From contig PNJO01000013.1 of the NCBI GenBank assembly GCA_013821905.1, positions 1 through 33,215 on the forward strand: 33,215 bases of DNA, in the 5' to 3' direction. Below the pieces are notes generated by a model. It was given only the letters and a program-made list of their open reading frames with translations. It was not told the origin of the DNA and searched no databases. Each line of letters opens with the position of its first letter. Position 1 is the stretch's first letter. The position numbers and the translations under genes are program-made. Positions 26,572 to 33,215 of the stretch are shown here, piece by piece. Origin of the DNA: Sphingopyxis sp. (GTDB taxonomy: Bacteria > Pseudomonadota > Alphaproteobacteria > Sphingomonadales > Sphingomonadaceae).

Positions 26572-27033
26572 CTATTTCTTGTCGGTCCACGTCACCTTCG
26601 CCGTCTCGTCGATGCCGAGCTTCGCGGCGGTGCCGCCCGCCAGTTCGAGAACCGCCGCAACCTCGCCGCCGCTCGCGACGGGTTCGAGCGATCCGGGAAT
26701 CGTGTTTTCGGCGATGCGGTCGAGGCTGCCGTCGGCGCGGATGAAGAGCATGTCGAGCGGGATCAGCGTGTCCTGCATCCAGAAGCTCGCGATCCGGGGC
26801 TTTTCGAATGGAAAGATCATGCCGCCGTCAACCGGCAGGCTGGTGCGGAATTTCAGCCCCTGCTTCTGCTCCTCGTCGGTGCGCGCGACCTCGACGGCGA
26901 AGCGGTGCGACTGCCCGCCCATCGCGATGGTCACCGGAATCGTCGCCGCGCTCTGCGCCTCGCTCGCATCCGGACTGCACGCCGCCATCGGCAGCGCAAG
27001 CGTCAGGGCGAGGGCGGTCAACAGGATACGCAT
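26572..27033 (-). CDS. DUF192 family putative lipoprotein
   Basis: A 153-residue exported protein of the DUF192 (COG1430) family, function unknown. The N terminus is a short signal sequence ending PMAAC, with Cys19 a likely lipid-bearing residue although the lipobox is not ideal. The family core is visible as RTDEEQKQGLKFRTSL, GGMIFPFEKP, SFWMQDTLIPLDMLFI and VLELAGGTAAKLGI. The ATG at 27033 is chosen over an in-frame TTG just before. It is the second gene of the recX-to-DUF2155 minus-strand run, with a repeat upstream and 61 bases to the NDUFA12 gene. Confidence 0.9.
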   Translation of the reverse strand: MRILLTALALTLALPMAACSPDASEAQSAATIPVTIAMGGQSHRFAVEVARTDEEQKQGLKFRTSLPVDGGMIFPFEKPRIASFWMQDTLIPLDMLFIRADGSLDRIAENTIPGSLEPVASGGEVAAVLELAGGTAAKLGIDETAKVTWTDKK

Positions 27034-27052
27034 CAACGGTTCAACCCCTGTT

Positions 27053-27154
27053 CGTCATCCCGGCGAAGGCCGGGATCTCTTCGTCAAGACATTCCGCATC
27101 GTCGCGATCGTGTTCCGAGTCACGTGCCTCGGAACACCCGTCGCCGGGATGACG
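27053..27154. repeat. Palindromic repeat, family A, with an inner hairpin
   Basis: The left arm is CGTCATCCCGGCGAAGGCC and the right end CGCCGGGATGACG is its inverse. The right arm has lost part of the unit and instead carries an unrelated perfect 10-bp hairpin, GTGTTCCGAG (27110-27119) with CTCGGAACAC (27128-27137). It lies between recX and the DUF192 gene. Confidence 0.85.
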
Positions 27155-27175
27155 ATCCGATGAGGAGCCTCATGG

Positions 27176-27748
27176 CTAATCGAGCGCCGCTTCGGCGTCC
27201 AGCGCCGCCAGCGCGTCCGCATCCCCCGGCGGGACGGCGAGGATACGCCGCGCGAGCGCGAGCGAATGGCCGGCGCGCGCAAAGGCCGCGACCTGCCGCT
27301 CGCGCAGCGCCGGATCGTCGGCCGCGCGCACCGCAAAGGGACCGAAACGCCGCCGCCGCGCAAAACCGATCGCCGCGGCGACCGCAGCGCCCTCGGCCGC
27401 CTCGATCGCCTCGCCGCTGTCCTCGGCAGCGATGCCGTCGACATGGAGCTGCGCCCGGACGCGCCGCACGCCCAGCCCGCGCCGCGTCATCGCGCCCGCA
27501 CGCATCGCGGCATATTGGCGGTCGTCGAGGTAGCGCAGGCGCTCCATCCGGTCGGCAACCGCCTCGCACGCCGTCATGGCGTCAATTTCGTCCATCCATT
27601 CGGATTCGCGGACTTTTCTGGACAGATAGCGCAGCAGCTTGGCGCGACTCGTCGCGAATCGCGCGACATAGGCGAGCGCCAGCTCGTCGAGCTTCGCCGC
27701 GCCGAGCGGCTTTCTGGAACGGTCGAGCGGAGCACGATGCTTGGGCAT
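27176..27748 (-). CDS. recX: RecX family regulatory protein
   Basis: A 190-residue, helical and basic protein of the RecX family, which in relatives binds RecA filaments and limits recombination. Tandem three-helix RecX units are seen: LALAYVARFATSRAKLLRYL, then YLDDRQYAAMRAGAMTRRG and GVRRVRAQLHVDGI. The C-terminal third (RRRRFGPF, ERQVAAFARAGHSLALARRIL) gives the last unit. Sphingomonad RecX proteins are diverged, so the call rests on the pattern and length. The start is ATG 27748; a GTG at 27766 is in frame. It is not next to recA. It is divergent from the acyl-AMP ligase gene. Confidence 0.8.
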   Translation of the reverse strand: MPKHRAPLDRSRKPLGAAKLDELALAYVARFATSRAKLLRYLSRKVRESEWMDEIDAMTACEAVADRMERLRYLDDRQYAAMRAGAMTRRGLGVRRVRAQLHVDGIAAEDSGEAIEAAEGAAVAAAIGFARRRRFGPFAVRAADDPALRERQVAAFARAGHSLALARRILAVPPGDADALAALDAEAALD

Positions 27749-27927
27749 GTGCCATGTTTGTGCCACAGTCGGGCCCGATTGAGAACGATCAACACCGCCA
27801 TATCGGGCGCCATGGCCCCGAAATGGGCGATTTGTTCAAACAACATAAGGCTCGCGCACCGTACATGGCTCGAAAAGATGACATGCTTGTTGCCGCGCGG
27901 CCCGTTTCGCGGGATGTCGCACCCCCT

Positions 27928-29679
27928 ATGACCGATACCGAACTTGCTGCGGCGGACGTGCTCGCGCCGACGCCGACCGAATGCGCCCAGCCGCGCCGCT
28001 TTTCGGACTTCGCCACCGTCGGCGAAGCGCTCGAATATGCCGCCGCGGGCTCGCGCGGGCTGAACTTTCACGATCCGCGCGGGCGTCTGACGCGCCCCTA
28101 TCCCTATAGCGAGCTCAAGGCCGACGCGCTCGGCACGGCCTATCGCCTGATCGCGGCCGGCGTGCAGCCGGGCGACCGCATCGCGCTGATCGCCGAGACC
28201 GGCCGCGAATTCGCCGCGCTCTTCTTCGGCACCATCTATGCCGGCGCCTGGCCGGTGCCGCTGCCGCTGCCGACCAGCTTCGGCGGGCGCGACAGCTATG
28301 TGGGCCAGCTCGTCGTCCAGCTGACCAGCTGCGACCCCAAGATGCTGTTTTTCCCGCCCGAAATCGCCGCGATGGCGACCGAGGCGGCCGAACAGCGGCA
28401 GGTGCTGCCGCTCGACTGGAGCGCGTTCGAACAGCGCCCCGCGCCCGTCGCGGCCCTCCCCGAACAGAAGACCGACGAGACCTGCTATCTCCAGTACAGC
28501 AGCGGCTCGACGCGCTTCCCGCACGGCGTCGCGGTCACCCACGGCGCGCTGCTCAACAATCTCGCCGCGCACGCGCACGGCATGAAGCTGCAGGACAGCG
28601 ACCGCTGCATTTCGTGGCTGCCCTGGTATCACGACATGGGCCTCGTCGGCTGCCTGCTCTCGCCGGTCGCGAACCAGGTGTCGGTCGATTATCTGAAGAC
28701 CGAGGATTTCGCGCGTCGCCCGCTCGCCTGGCTCGACCTGATCAGCCGCAATCAGGGCACGACGCTCAGCTATTCGCCGACCTTCGGCTACGACATCTGC
28801 GCGCGCCGCGTGTCGAGCCAGACGCATGTCGCCGACCGTTTCGACCTGTCGCGCTGGCGCGTTGCGGGCAATGGCGCCGACATGATCCGCCCCGACGTGA
28901 TGCAGCATTTCGTCGACGCCTTTGCCGACGCCGGTTTCAAGGCGAGTGCTTTCCTGCCGAGCTACGGCCTTGCCGAAGCGACCCTCGCGGTCAGCATCAT
29001 GCCGCCGGGCGAAGGCATCGTCGTCGAACTGGTCGAGGAAACCGAGCTGTCGGGCGCCGCCAATGATTCGGGTCGCCCGACGCGCTATCGCGCGATCGTC
29101 AATTGCGGCCGCGCCGCGCGCGACATGAAGATCGAGGTGCGCGACGAGGCGGGCAACGTCCTGCCCGACCAGACCGTCGGCAAGGTGTGGTGCACCGGCC
29201 CGTCGCTGATGACCGGCTATTACCGCGACCCCGAAGCGACCGAGGCCTGCATGAAGGACGGCTGGCTCGACACCGGCGATATGGGTTATCTGTCAGACGG
29301 TTACATCTATATTGTTGGCCGCGCCAAGGACATGATCATCATCAACGGCAAGAATCACTGGCCGCAGGATATCGAATGGGCGGTCGAGCAGCTGCCGGGC
29401 TTCAAGTCGGGCGACATCGCGGCCTTTGCGATCACCACCTCGGGCGGCGAAGAGACCCCCGCGGTGCTCGTCCAGTGCCGCACCAGCGACGAGGCCGAAC
29501 GCGCCGCGCTGCGCGAAACGATCCGCGACCGCGTCCGCGCGATCACCGGCATGAACTGCCTGATCGAGCTGATTCCGCCGCGCACCCTGCCGCGCACCAG
29601 CTCGGGCAAGCTCAGCCGGTCGAAGGCGCGCGCCCAATATCTGGCGGGCGAAATCCAGCCCTTCGCGATCGCGGCCTGA
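27928..29679 (+). CDS. Fatty-acyl-AMP ligase (FAAL)
   Basis: A 583-residue adenylate-forming enzyme that activates fatty acids as acyl-adenylates, normally for transfer to an acyl carrier protein. The nucleotide-binding motif is YSSGSTRFPHGV: the Arg after SGST and the missing Lys match mycobacterial-type FAALs (SGSTRTPAGV) more than acyl-CoA ligases (SGSTGxPKGV). Also present are LPWYHDMGLVG, the DTGDMGYLSDG block, VGRAKDMIIINGKNHWPQDIE and the C-terminal catalytic-lysine motif PRTSSGKLSRSK. No PKS, NRPS or carrier protein is adjacent. The start is uncertain: ATGs at 27865 and 27883 are in frame; none has a strong ribosome binding site. Upstream 27832-27843 holds TTGTT-CA-AACAA, a small inverted repeat. 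Confidence 0.92.
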   Translation: MTDTELAAADVLAPTPTECAQPRRFSDFATVGEALEYAAAGSRGLNFHDPRGRLTRPYPYSELKADALGTAYRLIAAGVQPGDRIALIAETGREFAALFFGTIYAGAWPVPLPLPTSFGGRDSYVGQLVVQLTSCDPKMLFFPPEIAAMATEAAEQRQVLPLDWSAFEQRPAPVAALPEQKTDETCYLQYSSGSTRFPHGVAVTHGALLNNLAAHAHGMKLQDSDRCISWLPWYHDMGLVGCLLSPVANQVSVDYLKTEDFARRPLAWLDLISRNQGTTLSYSPTFGYDICARRVSSQTHVADRFDLSRWRVAGNGADMIRPDVMQHFVDAFADAGFKASAFLPSYGLAEATLAVSIMPPGEGIVVELVEETELSGAANDSGRPTRYRAIVNCGRAARDMKIEVRDEAGNVLPDQTVGKVWCTGPSLMTGYYRDPEATEACMKDGWLDTGDMGYLSDGYIYIVGRAKDMIIINGKNHWPQDIEWAVEQLPGFKSGDIAAFAITTSGGEETPAVLVQCRTSDEAERAALRETIRDRVRAITGMNCLIELIPPRTLPRTSSGKLSRSKARAQYLAGEIQPFAIAA

Positions 29680-29776
29680 CCGACAGCCGCGATTCTGTCC
29701 CGGCACAGGGCAAAAAAGCGAGGCGCGGCGGGCGGATAGTTACTTTCGGGTAACCCGTCCCCGCTAAGCAGGTCGG

Positions 29777-32134
29777 GTGAAAAGCCTTTTTACCGACCAG
29801 ATGCTCGCCGACGAAATCCCCGCACGAATCCTGATGGGGCTGGGTTCGAAAACAGAGGATATCGGCGATCTCCGCCAGCTCCAGCTCGCGCCGCTTCGCG
29901 GCAAGGGTTCGCTGCGCCTGTGGATGGGCGCCGGCATGGCGCTCGTCGCCGCTTTCACGCTGTTTCCGGGGCTCCCGCTCCCGCTCGTCGGCGGCTGGCT
30001 CGCCATGGCGCTGATCTTCAGCCTGTGGTCGTATCGCACCTTCGAACAGCTGCCGCTCGGCGACCCCAAGCTTTCGGGCATGACCGAATTCCGGCTGTGC
30101 AACCGCCACGCGCTCTATTCGGCGGGGCTCTGGTCGATCCCCTTCTGGCTGCACGGCGCCGCGCCGCCGCTCGACCTCACGTTGTCGATGTGGGCGATCG
30201 CGCTCCTCGTGATGCTGACGCTCGCCATCGTCGCGCACAGCATTCCGATGGCCTGCACCTTGTTCATCCTGCCCGTCAGCCTGTCGGCGGCCGGAGCGCT
30301 CGTCCTCGCGGGCGCGCCGCATCTCGCCGCCGTCGCGGTGGTCGCGGGGCTGTTGCTTTCGGCCTTCTGCATCCGCTTCGCGCAGACGCATATCCGCTTC
30401 CGCCGCGCCGAGGAGACGCTGCACGAAAAAACCGAGACGGTCAGCCTGCTGCTCCGCGAGTTCGAGGAAACCTCGGCCGACTGGCTGTGGCAGACCGACA
30501 GCAACCGCCGCCTGATCCATGTCTCGCCGCGCCTCGCCTATGCGCTCGGCGGAACCGCCGAAGCGCTCGAGGGCATCCCGCTGCTCCAGGCGCTCTCGGG
30601 CGACGCGTGGGAAACCGGCCGCTTCCCCAAGGTCATGCACGACATGGCCGAGCGGATGAAGCGGCGCGACAGCTTCTCGAACCTGATCGTGCCCGTGACC
30701 ATCGACGGCAAGCCGCGCTGGTGGGAGCTGTCGGCCTCGCCGCGCCTCGACGAACAGGGCAAGTTTCTGGGCTTCCGCGGCGTCGGTTCGGACGTCACCG
30801 AACAGCGCGCGACCGCCGAGCAGATCGCCAAGATGGCGCGCTTCGACAATCTCACCGGCCTGCCCAACCGCCTCAGCCTGCACGAGGACCTCGACCGCGC
30901 GCTCGACCATGCGAAGAGCGCCAAGTCGCGCTGCGCGATGCTGATGATCGACCTCGACCGCTTCAAGGCGGTCAACGATACGCTCGGCCACCCGGTCGGC
31001 GACAAATTGCTTGCGCAGGTCGCGGCGCGGCTCAAGGGCATGATGGAACGCGGCATGACCTGCGGCCGCCTCGGCGGCGACGAATTTGCCGTCGTGCTCC
31101 ACAATGTCCCCTCGGCGGTCGCCGCCGAGGAATTGTCGCAGCGGATCATCGCAACGATCAGCCGCCCCTATGTGGTCGACAATCACCAGCTGTTCGTCGG
31201 CGCCAGCATCGGCTTCGCGATGGGCCCGCAGGACGGCGCGACGGTCGAGACGCTGACCCGCAACGCCGACCTCGCGCTCTACAAGTCGAAGGACAAGGGC
31301 GGCAATGTCGTCGCCGCCTATGTCGCCTCGCTTCACACCCAGGCCGAAGAACGGCGCGTCATGGAACAGGAGCTCCGCGGCGCGCTCGAACGCGGCGAGT
31401 TCGAGCTTTATTACCAGCCGGTGGTGACCGCGGCCGACGGGACGCTCAACGGCTTCGAAGGGCTGATCCGCTGGAACAACCAGAAGCTCGGCAATGTCTC
31501 GCCCGGCCGTTTCATCCCGCTCGCCGAGGACAGCCGCCTGATCTCGCCGATCGGCGAATGGGTGCTGCGCACCGCGTGCCACGAGGCGATGAAATGGCCG
31601 TCGAACCTGAAGGTCGCGGTCAACGTGTCGGCCGAGCAGCTGACCGACCCCGCCTTCGCGTCGGTCGTCGTCTCGGCGCTGGCGCAGAGCGGGCTGCCGC
31701 CGCAAAGGCTCGAGATCGAAGTCACCGAAAGCGTGTTCCTGCGCGACGGCGGCGGCGCGGCGCAATTGCTCGACCAGCTGATCGGGCTCGGCATCCGTCT
31801 GTCGCTCGACGATTTCGGCACCGGCTATTCGTCGCTCGGCTATCTGCGCAAAACGCAATTCTCGACGATCAAGGTCGACCGCAGCTTCGTCGTCGGCGCC
31901 GCCAAGGGCAGCATCGAATCGATCGCGATCATCCGCGCCGTCGTCGCACTCGCCGACAGCCTCGGCATGTCGACCACCGCCGAGGGTGCCGAGACCGAGA
32001 TCGAGGTCGAAACGCTGCGCAGCATGGGCTGCAGCAACATCCAGGGCTATTATTACGGCCGCCCGATGCCCGCCGCGGACGTGCTGACCCTGTTCCGCCC
32101 GCCCGCCGACGAAATGGCGACCGCGGCTGCCTGA
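29777..32134 (+). CDS. Membrane-bound PAS-GGDEF-EAL protein (cyclic-di-GMP turnover)
   Basis: A 785-residue signalling protein. The N-terminal membrane domain has about five or six helices (between residues 48 and 200). A PAS-like sensor (about 225-345) with DWLWQTDSNRRLIHVSP is followed by GGDEF intact at 433-437 (RLGGDEFAVVL) and an EAL domain with EGL at 561-563, NVSAEQL, DDFGTGYSSL (678-687), KVDRSF and AEGAET. Both catalytic sites look complete, so it may make and break cyclic-di-GMP. The RxxD inhibitory site before GGDEF is RGMT here, lacking the Asp. The start is GTG 29777 with AGGTCGG close upstream; ATG 29801 is possible. A CGGGT-A-ACCCG palindrome lies at 29747-29757. Confidence 0.93.
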   Translation: MKSLFTDQMLADEIPARILMGLGSKTEDIGDLRQLQLAPLRGKGSLRLWMGAGMALVAAFTLFPGLPLPLVGGWLAMALIFSLWSYRTFEQLPLGDPKLSGMTEFRLCNRHALYSAGLWSIPFWLHGAAPPLDLTLSMWAIALLVMLTLAIVAHSIPMACTLFILPVSLSAAGALVLAGAPHLAAVAVVAGLLLSAFCIRFAQTHIRFRRAEETLHEKTETVSLLLREFEETSADWLWQTDSNRRLIHVSPRLAYALGGTAEALEGIPLLQALSGDAWETGRFPKVMHDMAERMKRRDSFSNLIVPVTIDGKPRWWELSASPRLDEQGKFLGFRGVGSDVTEQRATAEQIAKMARFDNLTGLPNRLSLHEDLDRALDHAKSAKSRCAMLMIDLDRFKAVNDTLGHPVGDKLLAQVAARLKGMMERGMTCGRLGGDEFAVVLHNVPSAVAAEELSQRIIATISRPYVVDNHQLFVGASIGFAMGPQDGATVETLTRNADLALYKSKDKGGNVVAAYVASLHTQAEERRVMEQELRGALERGEFELYYQPVVTAADGTLNGFEGLIRWNNQKLGNVSPGRFIPLAEDSRLISPIGEWVLRTACHEAMKWPSNLKVAVNVSAEQLTDPAFASVVVSALAQSGLPPQRLEIEVTESVFLRDGGGAAQLLDQLIGLGIRLSLDDFGTGYSSLGYLRKTQFSTIKVDRSFVVGAAKGSIESIAIIRAVVALADSLGMSTTAEGAETEIEVETLRSMGCSNIQGYYYGRPMPAADVLTLFRPPADEMATAAA

Positions 32135-32298
32135 CGCGGCGAAACGAAGCCCTCCGGCGACGAATTGAACGGCTTAACAAAAGGTTCCGCCGCCCACCGC
32201 ATGATCGGCGCAACTCGTCGCTGGACGGGTGGTGGCGCCGAATTCGCGTGGCAAAGACGATCCAACGCTTGAAGACAAGCCATCGGGGGTCGCCTTTC

Positions 32299-32874
32299 AT
32301 GTCCAGCAACCGCTTTTTCGCAGCCGCCGCCGCGTCGATGATGATGCTCGCCGGCCTGGTGACCAGCGTTCCGGCGATGGCCAGCGACTATCTGCAGTGC
32401 GTCCCCTTCGCCCGCGCCGAATCGGGCGTCGATATCCGCGGCAACGCCAAGACCTGGTGGGCGCAGGCCGCCGACCAATATGAGCGCGGCGACGAACCGC
32501 GCGAAGGTGCGGTAATGGCGTTCGCCGGTACGCGCGGCATGCCGATGGGCCATGTCGCCGTCGTGAAGAAGATCGTCAGCGACCGCGAAATCCGCATCGA
32601 CCATGCCAACTGGTCGCCGATCAACGGCCGCCGCGGCCAGATCGAACGCGACGTCCGCGTCGTCGACGTCAGCGATGCCGGCGACTGGAGCATGGTCCGC
32701 GTCTGGTATGCCCCGATCGGCGACCTCGGCCTGCGCGCCAATCCGGTGCAGGGCTTCATTTACGCCAGCGGCACCCCGCGCAAAGCCCCCAGCTTCAAGG
32801 CGCCGGTCTGGGCGAACGCGGACTGGAAGCCGGGCAACGGCCTCGCGCTCATCGCCGCTTCGCTCGGCCAGTAA
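32299..32874 (+). CDS. Exported CHAP-domain protein (putative peptidoglycan amidase)
   Basis: A 191-residue exported protein. The signal peptide ends AMA before SDYLQ (residue 28). The CHAP (NlpC/P60-like) domain follows with Cys34 in YLQCVPFAR, the WW in KTWWAQA, EGAVMAF, His85 in GHVAVV and DHANW (101-105), the expected Cys-His-polar catalytic set of cell-wall amidases or endopeptidases. No SH3 or LysM wall-binding domain is seen. The region upstream (32135-32298) gave no convincing promoter. The open frame extends upstream without a plausible start. Substrate cleavage is inferred from the fold. Confidence 0.9.
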   Translation: MSSNRFFAAAAASMMMLAGLVTSVPAMASDYLQCVPFARAESGVDIRGNAKTWWAQAADQYERGDEPREGAVMAFAGTRGMPMGHVAVVKKIVSDREIRIDHANWSPINGRRGQIERDVRVVDVSDAGDWSMVRVWYAPIGDLGLRANPVQGFIYASGTPRKAPSFKAPVWANADWKPGNGLALIAASLGQ

Positions 32875-32899
32875 GGCCCGAACAACCTTAAACCATCAG

Positions 32900-32995
32900 C
32901 GTCATTGCGAGCGCAGCGAAGCAATCTCCAGCGATCGGCTTTATGCTTGGCCGATCGCTGGAGATTGCTTCGTCACTTCGTTCCTCGCAATGACG
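32900..32995. repeat. Palindromic repeat, family B, with a 22-bp perfect stem
   Basis: The ends match the copy after cpaF (CGTCATTGCGAG / CTCGCAATGACG). The inner part is a perfect 22-bp stem from 32918-32939 and 32950-32971, with a 10-base loop. It sits between the convergent CHAP and DUF3297 genes, where it could act as a bidirectional block to transcription, though no T run is present. Confidence 0.88.
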
Positions 32996-33002
32996 CGGCG
33001 AT

Positions 33003-33215
33003 TTACGCCGCGTCGCCCTTGTCACCCTCGCCCGCATCCTTGGGCGCTTCGCCCTCGGCGGCCGCATCTTCGAACCAGGCTTCGACCGGGCCCGACAGCT
33101 TGATCGTCATCGGCTGGCCGAAACGGTCCTTCGACTTGCCCGCGGCGACGCGGATCCAGCCTTCGGAGATCGAATACTCCTCGACGTCGGTGCGCTCGGC
33201 GCCCTTGAAGCGGAT
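33003..33215 (-). CDS. DUF3297 family protein, C-terminal part (5' end outside window)
   Basis: Seventy residues of a small protein whose start lies beyond the right edge. IRFKGAERTDVEEYSISEG, then WIRVAAGKSKDRFGQPMTIK and LSGPVEAWF match the DUF3297 family, small cytosolic proteins of unknown function in proteobacteria. After the conserved part comes an acidic tail rich in Ala, Glu, Gly and Lys that ends GDKGDAA before TAA. It faces the CHAP gene across the family B repeat. Confidence 0.88.
   Translation of the reverse strand: MRFKGAERTDVEEYSISEGWIRVAAGKSKDRFGQPMTIKLSGPVEAWFEDAAAEGEAPKDAGEGDKGDAA

Noticed and set aside
26404-27927. Upstream extension of the acyl-AMP ligase frame across the NDUFA12, DUF192 and recX genes
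   Set aside because: It is antisense to three recognised genes and has no domain; the ligase begins near 27928 or at 27865 at most.

Overview
The window is a GC-rich alphaproteobacterial chromosome segment. The gene content and small signatures point to a sphingomonad, most like Sphingopyxis: a split F1 operon in the order atpH-A-G-D-C, a very short AtpC, the NDUFA12 / DUF2155 / aat neighbourhood, a DUF3297 gene, and several families of palindromic intergenic repeats. It reads as core chromosome; I see no prophage, integrase, transposase, CRISPR array, rRNA or tRNA. The assignment rests on recognised protein families, not on a search.

Layout. Positions 1-2473 hold the 3' part of a TonB-dependent receptor overlapping by one base with a PepSY-type inner-membrane protein, a typical iron-siderophore pair. 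priA (2687-4855) follows. A run of three related exported proteins (4921-9624) each carries the same HEYTH-x16-EG zinc-peptidase signature and, most clearly in the C-terminal halves, TPR-like repeats. On the minus strand a tightly overlapping operon (11900 down to 9641) encodes a DUF1203 protein, Ada and a PEP-mutase/isocitrate-lyase-family protein. It is divergent from a DUF2306 membrane protein (12026-12847). Then come a trypsin-like protease with a membrane hairpin, a small exported protein, a P-loop kinase-like gene and a dienelactone hydrolase, and a putative lipoprotein.

The F1 ATP synthase operon (16974-21985) ends at a clear intrinsic terminator. Palindromic repeats lie directly after atpA and directly after atpD. 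A lone cpaF-type secretion ATPase follows, then a small membrane protein, an exported methyltransferase-like protein, and aat, which appears to start at CTG and overlaps antisense with the DUF2155 lipoprotein gene. The minus-strand run recX, DUF192, NDUFA12, DUF2155 faces aat. A fatty-acyl-AMP ligase, a GGDEF-EAL sensor, a CHAP-domain protein and a partial DUF3297 gene close the window.

Functional links visible here are iron uptake (receptor plus PepSY protein), alkylation-damage response (ada operon), respiratory energy conservation (F1 operon, NDUFA12) and envelope proteins (the peptidase trio, the protease, the CHAP protein). The least explained element is the exported peptidase trio. The most thought-provoking DNA-level features are the repeat hairpins after atpA and atpD and the unusual start of aat.
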